Notes: a model not told the origin generated them from the letters alone. DNA of 43,806 bases from Bacillota bacterium (GCA_017472365.1 JAFUQN010000040.1:1-43806); one strand, 5' to 3'. Positions 1 through 7,485 are shown, counted from the first letter of the stretch. Numbers and translations: made by a program.

Positions 1-704
1 ATAAGGGATTTCCGGAGGCGGATCTGTATGTCTGCGCGCCGGACCGTCAAAGAACGGCGGCCGGTCACGGGATCACCCTTCGCGATCCGGTGTTATTAAA
101 AGAAGAGCCTTTTGAATTTACGAAGGCGGCCTGGTCCTGTTCCGGGACGCCGGCAGACTGTGTGAAGGCGGGGATCCGTCTGATGAGTCTGGAGGGAAAG
201 CGACCGGATCTGGTTTGTTCCGGAATCAATATGGGATCCAATCTGGGAAGCGATGTCCTGTACTCCGGTACGGTGTCGGCAGCGCTGGAAGGGATCATCT
301 GCGGAATCCCGTCGGTGGCGTTCTCCGTCTGTGATCACGATGCGACCCACTTCGAGGCATTTGAAACGCTGGTTCCCAGCGTTTGTAAGCGGACGCTTCA
401 GGAAAATACCACACGCTGGATCATGAATGTGAACGTTCCGGATCTTCCAAAGGAAGAAATCAAGGGGATCCGCTACACGAAACTGGGTGAACGGATCTAC
501 GGGGAGGATTTCTCTGTGGAACGTCAGGGCGACACCATCGTCTGTCAGCTGTATCTGGGCTATGAAGTGGAACAGGAAGAACTGCCCCTCGATAATGACG
601 TTCGGGCATATCAGGAAAACTATATCTCCATCACACCGGTCCATCGTGAACTGACCAAGAACGAGCTGGTGGGAGACATGGCCGGTTGGGGAATTCAGTG
701 GTAG
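1..704 (+). CDS. surE: 5'/3'-nucleotidase SurE, 5' end missing
   Basis: SurE is a metal-dependent phosphatase that removes phosphate from nucleoside 5'- and 3'-monophosphates in the cytoplasm. The reading frame is open from base 3 and stops with TAG at 702-704. The start and the N-terminal metal-binding DD motif lie outside the window. The visible part carries the family signature SGINMGSNLGSDVLYSGTVS followed by AALEG, and an upstream APDRQRTAAGHGIT segment that matches the substrate and metal loop of SurE. About 233 residues are present, against roughly 250 for a full protein. A cysteine hydrolase follows 67 bases later on the same strand and may be cotranscribed. The family call is firm; the substrate range is not visible from sequence. 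Confidence 0.93.
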   Translation, partial: KGFPEADLYVCAPDRQRTAAGHGITLRDPVLLKEEPFEFTKAAWSCSGTPADCVKAGIRLMSLEGKRPDLVCSGINMGSNLGSDVLYSGTVSAALEGIICGIPSVAFSVCDHDATHFEAFETLVPSVCKRTLQENTTRWIMNVNVPDLPKEEIKGIRYTKLGERIYGEDFSVERQGDTIVCQLYLGYEVEQEELPLDNDVRAYQENYISITPVHRELTKNELVGDMAGWGIQW

Positions 705-731
705 GGCAACCGCGGAGCGGGTTGCTACGGC
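705..731 (+). repeat. GC-rich hairpin element directly after surE
   Basis: Immediately after the surE stop lies GCAACC-GCGGAGC-GGGTTGC, a short GC-rich dyad containing the GGTTGC core that recurs in several other gaps of this window (7659-7735, 7818-7842, 22122-22165, 33325-33354, 34901-34930). It has no T-run, so it is not a canonical terminator. It may be a copy of a small dispersed element. Confidence 0.4.
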
Positions 732-771
732 GCGGGACGTGTTGAAGTTTGTCGAATTAAGGAGAAAAACA

Positions 772-1323
772 ATGACTGTGAAGAGATTAAAGAAAGATAA
801 TACACTGCTGGTGGTCATCGATTTTCAGGAAAAGCTGATGCCGGCGATGCATAATAAAGAAGAACTGGAAGATAAGATGGTGCGCATGGCTAAGGGAGCC
901 AAGGTCATGGGAATTCCGGCGCTGGTGACACAGCAGTATACCAAGGGACTGGGACCGACCATTCCATCCATCGCGGAAGCACTGGGCGAGTTTACGCCCT
1001 TTGATAAGACCAGCTACAGCATTATGGGTCAGCCGGACTTTGCGGAAGCGCTGAGAGCGGCTGGAAAGAAGAATATTATCATCACGGGGATCGAGTCTCA
1101 CATCTGCGTGGCACAGAGCGCGATGGACCTACTGGAAGAAGGATATAACGTATTCATTTGCGGAGACTGTGTTTCTTCCCGAAAGCCGGAAGATCAGCGG
1201 TTCGCAGAATTGCGTCTGATAGATGCAGGGGCGGTTTATACCAGCATGGAAGCGATTTTATTTGAGCTGTGTGGCGGTGCAAAAGAACCCGGTTTCAAAG
1301 AAATTTCCGCAATTATCAAGTAA
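772..1323 (+). CDS. Cysteine hydrolase, isochorismatase-like family
   Basis: This is a 183-residue single-domain hydrolase of the isochorismatase/nicotinamidase-like superfamily, cytoplasmic. The Asp-Lys-Cys triad is visible: Asp17 in VVIDFQE, Lys79 in FDKTSYS and Cys112 in GIESHICVAQSA. The ATG at 772 is chosen because AAGGAG at 759-764 sits eight bases upstream; an in-frame start at 739 has no comparable site. The overall pattern resembles YcaC-like hydrolases of unknown substrate more than true nicotinamidases, because the nicotinamidase metal-site histidines are not evident. It follows surE closely. The exact reaction cannot be assigned. Confidence 0.88.
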   Translation: MTVKRLKKDNTLLVVIDFQEKLMPAMHNKEELEDKMVRMAKGAKVMGIPALVTQQYTKGLGPTIPSIAEALGEFTPFDKTSYSIMGQPDFAEALRAAGKKNIIITGIESHICVAQSAMDLLEEGYNVFICGDCVSSRKPEDQRFAELRLIDAGAVYTSMEAILFELCGGAKEPGFKEISAIIK

Positions 1324-1620
1324 AGCGTTGATAATTTAAGAAAAAATCGTGAAATTTGGGAATGGAACAAAAAATGTTTAAGGGAAATTGCTGTTAAACA
1401 ACATTTTAACAAGTCTGACATAATTTCGATGATTTTGGGGAAACAAAAGAGTAGTTACGGCTATTTTGTTTTTCTTCAAAAAATATTCTGAAAAGGAAAA
1501 CGTGAATAATTATGACTTTGTTAAAAAAATATCTATCAAGAGAAAAATTGTTTCGGGAGTTTGAAAAAAGAACCGAAACAACCACGGAAAACCGTTGAAT
1601 TTCGGGCTATCCCGGGGGTA
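1324..1620. other. AT-rich non-coding region upstream of the thiolase promoter
   Basis: About 300 bases without a credible gene. Two dyads stand out. TGTTAA/TTAACA lies at 1392-1411 with an 8-base spacer. TTGTTTCGG at 1548-1556 is matched by CCGAAACAA at 1573-1581, nine pairs across a 16-base loop. Neither has a T-run on the + strand. They could be operators or upstream transcript structure for the thiolase gene. Confidence 0.4.
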
Positions 1621-1649
1621 TTGCAAAGATGAGACGGTAGTGCTATGAT
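1621..1649 (+). promoter_or_regulatory. Sigma-A promoter of the thiolase gene
   Basis: TTGCAA at 1621-1626 and TATGAT at 1644-1649 are separated by exactly 17 bases, close to the housekeeping consensus. Transcription would begin near 1656, about 60 bases before the thiolase start, which has AGGAGG at 1703-1708. Confidence 0.75.
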
Positions 1650-1716
1650 AAGGTTAGCACACATACAACAAAGATTTCGATTTTTCGGAAATAAAGAATC
1701 TTAGGAGGAAAATGAC

Positions 1717-2895
1717 ATGAGAGAAGTTGTAATCGTAAGCGCAGCTAGAACTCCCATCGGCAGCTTCGGTGGTACTTTAAAGGGAACCCCGACTGTAACT
1801 CTGGGTGCGATCGCAGTAGAAGAAGCGATCAAGAGAGCTGGTATTAGCGCTGATATGGTAGATGAAGTTGTTCTGGGCTGTGTACTGCAGGCAGGTCTGG
1901 GCCAGAACGTTGCTAGACAGATTTCTATGGCTGCTGGTATTCCGAAGGAAGTTCCCGCAATGACTATCAACAAGGTTTGCGGTTCCGGTCTGAGAGCTGT
2001 AGGTCTGGCTACCTCCATCATCAAGGCTGGAGATGCTGACATCATCGTTTGCGGTGGTGCAGAATCCATGTCCATGGCTCCCTATGTACTGCCGACTGCA
2101 AGATGGGGATCCAGAATGGGCGACACCAAGATGATCGACGTTATGACCAACGACGGTCTGACCGATGCTTTCAACAAGTACCACATGGGTATCACTGCTG
2201 AAAACGTTGCTGAACAGTGGGGCCTGACCAGAGAACAGCTGGATGAATTCTCCGTATGGTCTCAGCAGAAGGCAGAAGCTGCTGTTAAGGAAGGTAAGTT
2301 CAAGGAAGAAATCGTTCCTGTAGTAATTCCCCAGAAGAAGGGCGATCCCATCGTATTCGATACCGATGAATATCCCAAGTTCGGCGCTTCCCTGGAAAAG
2401 ATGGCTAAGCTGAAGCCCGCGTTCAAGAAGGACGGTATGGTAACTGCTGCTAACGCTTCCGGTATCAACGATGCTGGTTGTGCATTCGTAGTTATGGCTA
2501 AGGAAAAGGCTGAAGAACTGGGTCTGGATTACCTGTGCAAGATCAAGTCCTACGCTTCCGCTGGTGTAGATCCCTCCATCATGGGTATCGGTCCTATCCC
2601 CTCCTCCAGAAAGGCTATGGAACTGGCTGGTCTGACCATGGACGACATCGATCTGATCGAAGCAAACGAAGCATTCGCTGCTCAGGCTCTGGCTGTAGGT
2701 AAGGAACTGGGTATCCCCAACGAAAAGCTGAACGTAAACGGCGGTGCAATCGCTCTGGGTCACCCGATCGGTGCTTCCGGCGCTCGTATCCTGATCTCCC
2801 TGATCTACGAAATGAAGAAGAGAGATTCCAAGTACGGTCTGGCTACTCTGTGCATCGGTGGCGGTATGGGTACTGCTCTGATCGTAGAAATGTAA
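1717..2895 (+). CDS. thlA: Acetyl-CoA C-acetyltransferase (thiolase)
   Basis: Thiolase condenses two acetyl-CoA into acetoacetyl-CoA, or runs in reverse, at the entry of the butyrate and ketone-body pathways. The 392-residue length is the family norm. The catalytic residues are all present: nucleophile Cys88 in [11 protein letters not shown], His349 in [14 protein letters not shown] and Cys379 in [10 protein letters not shown]. The NEAFAAQ motif is near residue 317. It has its own promoter, an ideal ribosome binding site and a strong terminator, so it is monocistronic. Codon choice (AGA for arginine, many GCT and GTA) differs from neighbouring genes and resembles phosphoglucomutase and the S-layer protein, which suggests very high expression. 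The symbol follows clostridial usage; atoB is a synonym. Confidence 0.96.
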   Translation: MREVVIVSAARTPIGSFGGTLKGTPTVTLGAIAVEEAIKRAGISADMVDEVVLGCVLQAGLGQNVARQISMAAGIPKEVPAMTINKVCGSGLRAVGLATSIIKAGDADIIVCGGAESMSMAPYVLPTARWGSRMGDTKMIDVMTNDGLTDAFNKYHMGITAENVAEQWGLTREQLDEFSVWSQQKAEAAVKEGKFKEEIVPVVIPQKKGDPIVFDTDEYPKFGASLEKMAKLKPAFKKDGMVTAANASGINDAGCAFVVMAKEKAEELGLDYLCKIKSYASAGVDPSIMGIGPIPSSRKAMELAGLTMDDIDLIEANEAFAAQALAVGKELGIPNEKLNVNGGAIALGHPIGASGARILISLIYEMKKRDSKYGLATLCIGGGMGTALIVEM

Positions 2896-2942
2896 TCTGA
2901 TTACAAGTCACGACTTGATACGATCCTAATTAAGAAATAAAG

Positions 2943-2974
2943 AAGAGCTGTCCAATTTGGACAGCTCTTTTTTT
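2943..2974 (+). terminator. Rho-independent terminator after thiolase
   Basis: AAGAGCTGTCC (2943-2953) and GGACAGCTCTT (2959-2969) form an 11-bp perfect stem with a 5-base loop, followed by a run of T to 2974. Confidence 0.95.
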
Positions 2975-2990
2975 ACATCGAGGTGAGAAT

Positions 2991-3515
2991 ATGTTTGAAA
3001 TTCGACAGGCGAAACCGGGAGAATATGAATTGGTTCGCGATTTTTATTACAAGATGATCGATATGGTGGAAGATGCGGAGTACCATCCGGGCTGGATCAA
3101 GAATGTTTATCCAGAGGATGCGTATCTGAACGAATCCGTGGAAAAGGGGACCATGTACCTGGGCTGGGCCGACGGGGAACTGGCCGGGGCAATGATCATG
3201 AATCACGACTATAATGAGGGGTATAACAACGTTTCCTGGGGTGTTGATGCGAAACGGGAGGAAATAACGGTCTTTCACATTCTGGCAATCCTGCCCACGT
3301 TCAGTGGTCAGGGCTTCGGCGATGCGATGGTGCAATTCGTTATTGACCACGGACGGAAAATCGGTCAGAAAGCTATCCGACTGGATGTTCTGGATTATAA
3401 TGTTCCGGCAGAGCGGCTTTATATCAAGAAAGGTTTCCAATTACGGGGTGAACAGAGTATGTACTACGAAGATACCGGTTGGACAGGATTCCGGCTGTAT
3501 GAATATCTGCTGTGA
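2991..3515 (+). CDS. GNAT family N-acetyltransferase
   Basis: A 174-residue acetyltransferase of the GCN5-related fold that uses acetyl-CoA to acylate an unidentified amine. The acetyl-CoA pyrophosphate-binding loop is visible as LPTFSGQGFGDAMVQ (the Q-x-x-G-x-G pattern). It is followed by the conserved DVLDYNVPAERLYIKKGF region of motif B, with the usual Asn and Tyr. Strand and helix order fits the whole family and the length is typical. AGGTGAG lies just before the ATG. The gene begins directly after the thiolase terminator. The substrate is unknown. Confidence 0.88.
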   Translation: MFEIRQAKPGEYELVRDFYYKMIDMVEDAEYHPGWIKNVYPEDAYLNESVEKGTMYLGWADGELAGAMIMNHDYNEGYNNVSWGVDAKREEITVFHILAILPTFSGQGFGDAMVQFVIDHGRKIGQKAIRLDVLDYNVPAERLYIKKGFQLRGEQSMYYEDTGWTGFRLYEYLL

Positions 3516-3517
3516 TA

Positions 3518-3526
3518 TGGTATAAT
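3518..3526 (+). promoter_or_regulatory. Extended -10 promoter of the gtrA-like gene
   Basis: TGGTATAAT is a perfect extended -10 element (TGN plus TATAAT) starting right after the GNAT stop codon. No good -35 hexamer is seen, as is common for extended -10 promoters. The ATG at 3556 has AGAGGAG upstream. Confidence 0.6.
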
Positions 3527-3555
3527 AAAGAAAATTATACGAGAGGAGAACTGTC

Positions 3556-3987
3556 ATGAGTACCGAAGAATTAAAGAAGGAAGAACTGACCCAAGAACCG
3601 AAGAAACAGAGCGAAGTGGTATCGTATCTGATTTTTGGTGTGGCGACAACCGTGGTCAGTATGGTGGTCTACGGCGTTTGTAACAGTGTCTTCGAGATGC
3701 ATTATCTGGTCTCCAACATCATCTCCTGGGTCATCGCAGTGGCTTTCGCTTATATCACCAACAAGATGTTCGTGTTCAAGACCCGCGGAATGGGTTTCGC
3801 CCAGCTGAAGCGTGAAATCACGCTGTTCGTCAGTGCACGACTGGCATCTCTGGGAATCGAAGAAGTTGGATTGTTCGTTCTGGTTGGGATGATGGACTGG
3901 GGTGAAATCGGCGCTAAGCTGGTGATGCAGGTGGTCGTCATCGTCCTGAACTACATCTTCAGTAAACTGGTGATTTTTAAGAAATAA
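3556..3987 (+). CDS. GtrA family membrane protein
   Basis: A 143-residue integral membrane protein with a charged, lysine- and glutamate-rich N-terminus (1-20) and four hydrophobic segments, roughly 24-45, 48-70, 88-108 and 115-138. The features VVSYLIFGVATTVVSMVVYG, AYITNKMFVFKT and a C-terminal NYIFSKLVIFKK are typical of the GtrA/DPMS family (PF04138). In other bacteria such proteins are thought to help flip lipid-linked sugars across the membrane for polysaccharide or teichoic acid glycosylation. No glycosyltransferase lies next to it, so its partner is not visible. It has its own extended -10 promoter. Confidence 0.88.
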   Translation: MSTEELKKEELTQEPKKQSEVVSYLIFGVATTVVSMVVYGVCNSVFEMHYLVSNIISWVIAVAFAYITNKMFVFKTRGMGFAQLKREITLFVSARLASLGIEEVGLFVLVGMMDWGEIGAKLVMQVVVIVLNYIFSKLVIFKK

Positions 3988-4015
3988 AAAATCACTTGCA
4001 CCGAAATACAAGTGA
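3986..4015 (-). terminator. Terminator of the toxin mRNA
   Basis: TCACTTG (3992-3998) pairs with CAAGTGA (4009-4015). On the minus strand the stem is followed by six T (3986-3991 are A on +). It therefore ends leftward transcripts, namely the small toxin mRNA. On the + strand it lacks a T-run. Confidence 0.7.
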
Positions 4016-4024
4016 CGATATACT
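3996..4024 (+). promoter_or_regulatory. Promoter of the antisense antitoxin RNA
   Basis: TTGCAC (3996-4001), 17 bases, TATACT (4019-4024). It points toward the 3' end of the toxin gene, and no protein gene follows on this strand. Its -35 hexamer lies inside the toxin terminator stem, a compact arrangement. Confidence 0.65.
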
Positions 4025-4030
4025 ATAGTT

Positions 4031-4120
4031 AGATAATGTGCTACCGGTAAACGGTTAGTCCGATATATGTTGGTTATGGTAAACCGCCTTTCGGGTAATT
4101 AGGGCGGTTTACTTCATTTT
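4031..4120 (+). ncRNA. Predicted antisense antitoxin RNA
   Basis: Transcription from the promoter at 3996-4024 would start near 4031. It would stop at the hairpin GTAAACCGCC (4079-4088) / GGCGGTTTAC (4103-4112), which is followed by a T-rich tail (TTCATTTTT, to 4120). The RNA of about 90 nt is fully complementary to the 3' untranslated region and last codons of the toxin mRNA. This layout of convergent genes with overlapping 3' ends is known for type I systems such as txpA-ratA. It is inferred from promoter and terminator signals only. Confidence 0.6.
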
Positions 4121-4201
4121 TGCGTCAATGTATGCAACTAACAATGGAATGATGATCGCAAAAATCATCAAAACAATTGAGAGCAATTCATAGTCACTCA
4201 T
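4109..4201 (-). CDS. Holin-like type I toxin peptide, 30 residues
   Basis: The minus-strand ORF encodes a short hydrophobic peptide beginning MSDYELLSIVLMIFAIIIPL and ending LVAYIDAKMK. It has an acidic N-terminus (M-x-x-Y-E-x-L), one membrane helix at about residues 7-24 and a charged lysine tail. This is the pattern of the putative holin-like toxin family (Hol-Tox, TxpA/BsrG-like), whose members depolarise or disturb the cell membrane when overproduced. AAAGGAGGG at 4209-4217 lies seven bases upstream of the ATG, and an upstream promoter and flanking terminator are present. The stop codon is embedded in the antisense RNA's terminator stem. The 30-codon length is typical. Toxic activity is inferred from the family and the layout. 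Confidence 0.8.
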   Translation of the reverse strand: MSDYELLSIVLMIFAIIIPLLVAYIDAKMK

Positions 4202-4304
4202 GAAATAGCCCTCCTTTCCGCAGATTTCCTGTAAGGATTTCTATGTAATCAGAGGGTCCAGTCCCTCTGTTGAAGGACTAACCGCCTACCGTATTGGATA
4301 GCAC
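4202..4304 (-). promoter_or_regulatory. Structured 5' leader of the toxin mRNA
   Basis: The leader of about 100 nt holds a hairpin CAGAGGG/CCCTCTG (+ strand 4250-4270), the strong Shine-Dalgarno at 4209-4217, and a segment at 4275-4291. That segment can pair over 17 bp, with two G-U pairs, with the 3' untranslated region of the same mRNA (4045-4061). Long-range 5'-3' pairing that keeps the primary transcript silent is known in several type I toxin mRNAs. Here it is a prediction. Confidence 0.55.
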
Positions 4305-4310
4305 ATAATC

Positions 4311-4339
4311 ATTATAACATAAAAGCGTTTGTTATACAA
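4311..4339 (-). promoter_or_regulatory. Promoter of the toxin gene
   Basis: On the minus strand TTGTAT (4339-4334), 17 bases, TATAAT (4316-4311). TG precedes the -10, giving an extended -10 as well. Transcription would start near 4304. Confidence 0.75.
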
Positions 4340-4375
4340 CGAAACTTAAAAGTGTGACGAGAAAATTGTATAAGG

Positions 4376-4413
4376 AAAAGACCTTGTGGAATACTTCCGC
4401 AGGGTCTTTTTTT
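4376..4413. terminator. Bidirectional terminator between toxin and phosphoesterase genes
   Basis: AAAGACC (4377-4383) pairs with GGTCTTT (4403-4409), extended inward by GTGGAA/TTCCGC. A T-run follows on the + strand and a weaker TTTTCC tail on the minus strand. It probably ends the leftward operon that finishes at 4430. Confidence 0.8.
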
Positions 4414-4429
4414 GTGGTACAGATATCGG

Positions 4430-5179
4430 TCATTTGACCGTTTCGTAATGGTTCATGTCGCTGAAGGTTTGGACTTCCAGATCGCTGGGACGGAGCGTAA
4501 AGAGGATATCTTCCTGAGTCAACGCTTCGCGAAGTGGTTGGAGTTCTTCCTGGGTATAAGGATCGGAGACCCAGCACTCGGCGCCGCTGACAGGGTCATA
4601 TTCATAGTGCCCGCGGGGCTTGAAGTAGGCCAGGGTAATGTGCGGTGTCCAGCGAGGATAGGGGTACGGAGGATACTCCGTTGGAGCCAAGTGGCCCATG
4701 GCCACATCCACACGTCGGATCATTTCGTTCAGCTGATCTTCTTCGTTGGGCTCGGCGTCCACACCCAAGACGATGCTGGTATGACACATATTGAACAGAC
4801 GGGTTCCCTGAACGGGGATCTCGTTCGGGAAATCAGCCTGGATTTCTTTTACGGTCCGGCTCAGAGAATCGCTATGACACAGGTAGCCTTCCTCGGGAAG
4901 TTCGTAAGGTGGGCCGCTGATGATATCCGTAAGAGTCATATGAAACGTATTGACGTCGATCCGGTCCGATAACAGATGACCGCAGATTTCGTACAGGCGG
5001 TCCTGGACAAAGGACAAATACTGGATCACGTCCGGTTTTAGGCGAAATACCACAGTGATCCCGCGGTAGGGAACAAAGTGTCCATCGGGAGATACTTTCA
5101 GCATCAACGACGGTCTTGTAAAAAAATCTTCATGGGATGGAACGCTGTCGACGATCCAGTCTTCTAAAATATCGATCAT
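4430..5179 (-). CDS. 2H phosphoesterase superfamily protein
   Basis: A 249-residue protein with the two H-x-T motifs of 2H phosphoesterases, His80-Met-Thr in NTFHMTL and His180-Ile-Thr in WTPHITLAY, 100 residues apart. The family includes RNA 2',3'-cyclic phosphodiesterases (LigT/ThpR) and enzymes that hydrolyse or ligate 2'-5' linkages and cyclic phosphates. Here both motifs look intact, so an active enzyme on RNA ends or a cyclic nucleotide is plausible. It is the last gene of a leftward three-gene unit and starts 16 bases after the stop of the Hsp70-like gene, with only a weak Shine-Dalgarno, which suggests translational coupling. The C-terminal 60 residues show no further motif. The substrate is unknown. 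Confidence 0.8.
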   Translation of the reverse strand: MIDILEDWIVDSVPSHEDFFTRPSLMLKVSPDGHFVPYRGITVVFRLKPDVIQYLSFVQDRLYEICGHLLSDRIDVNTFHMTLTDIISGPPYELPEEGYLCHSDSLSRTVKEIQADFPNEIPVQGTRLFNMCHTSIVLGVDAEPNEEDQLNEMIRRVDVAMGHLAPTEYPPYPYPRWTPHITLAYFKPRGHYEYDPVSGAECWVSDPYTQEELQPLREALTQEDILFTLRPSDLEVQTFSDMNHYETVK

Positions 5180-5195
5180 AAAATCACGCTCACTT

Positions 5196-7010
5196 TCAGA
5201 AAATCAGGGAGGCAGTATCGTCTCGATTTATCTCGACATCCATAAACCAAGTCAGGATCTCTGTTTCGGTCTCCTTCCGTTCCTGGTCAAAATACCAGTG
5301 GGTTTCCAAAGAAGGGAAGGAAAGCGTCGCCTGGATGGCGGTTTTCAGACAGGTCTGGAGCCAGCTAAAGGTCTTTTGGAGTATTTCGTTTCTGGCCTGT
5401 TCTTCCAAATCCCCGCGACAGTGGAAGTCATAGGAAGTCCAAATATTTTTTCGTTCCTGAACATGGCGTTCACGGAAGTTGATTCGAAAGGCCGAACGCT
5501 GTTCCTTGCGCCAGGAAACGAGATCCAGAAGGGAAGGTTTATCGGTCAATTGACCAATGAGATCCTGATAGTTCATCAGGCAGTCACGGGTCAGGGGTTC
5601 CATGAGAAAAACGGATTTCATAATGGCGTTGGAACTCAGGTAGAGTTCATCCGGTGTGTGGATGGGAGAATCGAACATGGTGGTGATGCACCGCTCCAAT
5701 GCGGAGGAACGCAGAGATTCGGGGATTGCATCGATCAAATCCTTCTGAAGCTGGGAAAGCAGAGTGAGGTAGGCTTCCTGACCCTCTTCCCGGCGATGGC
5801 GGCGGACTTCCGCATAGCCATGGTAACAGGCGGAAAAGGCTTCGGCCAGGATTTTATCCTTTCGGATACTTAAAGTCTCCCACTGATTCAAGGCGGTTTC
5901 GATGTAAGGACCGGGTTCCATGGCTTTCTGAAGCGGTTTTACCATGTGAGCTTCATGGAGCCGCGTCAGTTCCATGATAAAGCTGCAGTCCGAGGTACAG
6001 AGCTCTTTCCAACGCGTTTCCAGAGCATGGATTTTCAGCATGGGGACAGCTAAAATTGCCAGGCCGCGGATCACGGCTTCGTGGGCACCGGTCATAACCA
6101 CAGGACAATCGAAGGATTCATCCAGGATATCGTGCAGAGGTTCCATATACCAGTCGATTCCGTTGCAGAGGACAAGACCGACGGTGTGGTCCGGCTCGGG
6201 AAGTCCCGGAGCGTTGTTGAACAAGGGGAAACGACATCGGTGGTGAATTCCTTTCAGGAGCGCTTTTACAGAACGGGCGAAGGTTTCTCCGTCTGTGTAG
6301 AATCCCTGGGTCAGAAGGAATTGGTTTATGGAAAGGCGGATATCGCGTTCTTCCCCTTCGCCGGAAATCAAGGCCACCTGGGTTTGGTCCTCAAAATCGT
6401 TTTTGATGTACTCGCGGAGATATCGCTGACGGAGTTCCCCCATTTCATGGGAAAGCTGGCGAAAACGCAGATCCTCCCGGTTCAGAGGCTCACGCAGCAT
6501 CTCATTCACAAGGATATCGTCCAATTCGGACGAAGAGGTTCCGTGACGATGGTAATAATCATCCCGATAATTCAGATATGTATTCTGGATCAAATCATAC
6601 CGGTAATCGTTTCGACCCATGGTCAACACAGCAATGCGGCGACCGGGAGTAAAGGAAAAGATGTTCGGCATCTGATTTTGATAATAGGCTTTTACAGCAT
6701 CCGCATCGGAAATCAGCTTGAAATTTTGGTAACCGCTCAGATGGAGCTGCTTTTCAAAATTCGATCGCTGTGGTTCGAGGAACAGATCTGTGGAACAGGC
6801 GATGAGCCAGAGGTCCGGTTCGCAGCGATATTCTTCCGGAATTTGACGCAGGAGATTCGTCCGCCAACCGGGATAACAAAAGTCAAGTTCATTTTTGAAA
6901 GGGATACCCTCTGGGATCAGAGAGACTGGCGGAACTTCGGGGGCACTGGCATCAAAAAAGCTGATGAACGCACGGTCCGGTCCGTTAGAAAGTAAATATA
7001 TCCTCTTCAT
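5196..7010 (-). CDS. Degenerate Hsp70-like protein, unknown function
   Basis: A soluble protein of 604 residues with no signal peptide. Its first 325 residues follow the order of landmarks of an Hsp70/actin-fold ATPase. A segment ISDADAVKAYY (about 102-112) sits where Hsp70 has NEPTAAALAYG. It is followed by IAVLTMGRNDYRYDLIQ (128-144) in place of the phosphate-2 loop DLGGGTFDVSI. A late segment from LVLCNGID to GAHEAVIRGLAILA (281-323) resembles VGGSTRIP...PDEAVAYGAA. The loop residues that bind ATP are lost, so it may be a pseudo-ATPase. Residues 330-604 are helical and unrecognised. ATG 7010 is preferred over 7016 because AAGGA is then six bases away. It overlaps the upstream HTH gene by 26 bases. 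The Hsp70 link is inference by eye. Confidence 0.6.
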   Translation of the reverse strand: MKRIYLLSNGPDRAFISFFDASAPEVPPVSLIPEGIPFKNELDFCYPGWRTNLLRQIPEEYRCEPDLWLIACSTDLFLEPQRSNFEKQLHLSGYQNFKLISDADAVKAYYQNQMPNIFSFTPGRRIAVLTMGRNDYRYDLIQNTYLNYRDDYYHRHGTSSSELDDILVNEMLREPLNREDLRFRQLSHEMGELRQRYLREYIKNDFEDQTQVALISGEGEERDIRLSINQFLLTQGFYTDGETFARSVKALLKGIHHRCRFPLFNNAPGLPEPDHTVGLVLCNGIDWYMEPLHDILDESFDCPVVMTGAHEAVIRGLAILAVPMLKIHALETRWKELCTSDCSFIMELTRLHEAHMVKPLQKAMEPGPYIETALNQWETLSIRKDKILAEAFSACYHGYAEVRRHRREEGQEAYLTLLSQLQKDLIDAIPESLRSSALERCITTMFDSPIHTPDELYLSSNAIMKSVFLMEPLTRDCLMNYQDLIGQLTDKPSLLDLVSWRKEQRSAFRINFRERHVQERKNIWTSYDFHCRGDLEEQARNEILQKTFSWLQTCLKTAIQATLSFPSLETHWYFDQERKETETEILTWFMDVEINRDDTASLIF

Positions 7011-7485
7011 GGTCATTCCTTTCCGCCATGAGCTTCTGTTTTTCCTGTCGGATGTAATCCAGTTCTTTCAGGAGCTCCGCTTCACGGTTACAAAGCAGGC
7101 TGTAATAATATTGGTTACGTCCGGCCATATAGGGAGGTTCTTCTTCCGCCGTGCGATCCGCAGTGAAATTGGTGTAGCCTGTACTGCGGGCTTCGCTGTG
7201 ATCGAACCCGGTATTGTTTCTGGCTGTCGCCCGAGCCAAAGCGGCGCGCAGGGCCGGGGTCATGACACGCGGGTTCTTCCGAACGAAGTTTTCTACGGTG
7301 TCGGGAGCGAACATCAGGTAGCTTCCGGAACGGTCGGTATCTTCCGTGGAAGGGTCCTCGTCATAGGGAACCAGCTTTGTGCCGTTCAGACCGTCGGTAC
7401 GCCAGCGGCGGACGGTGGTGGCCTTTACACCGCAGAGTGCAGCCAGATCGGCCACGCTGAATAAAATGTCGTATGTTTTTTTCAT
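6985..7485 (-). CDS. MerR-like helix-turn-helix protein
   Basis: A 166-residue protein with an N-terminal winged-helix DNA-binding motif of the MerR/excisionase type: FSVADLAALCGVKATTVRRW at about residues 9-28, followed by the wing (RTDGLNGTKLVPYD). The C-terminal 50 residues (NREAELLKELDYIRQEKQKL and on) form a likely coiled coil for dimerisation. The middle has no effector domain that I recognise. The start at 7485 is chosen because AGGTGA lies six bases upstream; an in-frame ATG at 7500 has no good site. It is the first gene of the leftward unit and faces the WG/TPR genes. It probably controls the divergent region, where phased TGATAT repeats and a TCACA/TGTGA dyad occur. Confidence 0.75.
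   Translation of the reverse strand: MKKTYDILFSVADLAALCGVKATTVRRWRTDGLNGTKLVPYDEDPSTEDTDRSGSYLMFAPDTVENFVRKNPRVMTPALRAALARATARNNTGFDHSEARSTGYTNFTADRTAEEEPPYMAGRNQYYYSLLCNREAELLKELDYIRQEKQKLMAERNDHEEDIFTF

Noticed and set aside
1392-1411. TGTTAA/TTAACA dyad as a Rex operator
   Set aside because: The Rex consensus has a shorter spacer (TTGTTAA-N4-TTAACAA); here the arms are eight bases apart, and the site is over 200 bases upstream of the thiolase promoter.
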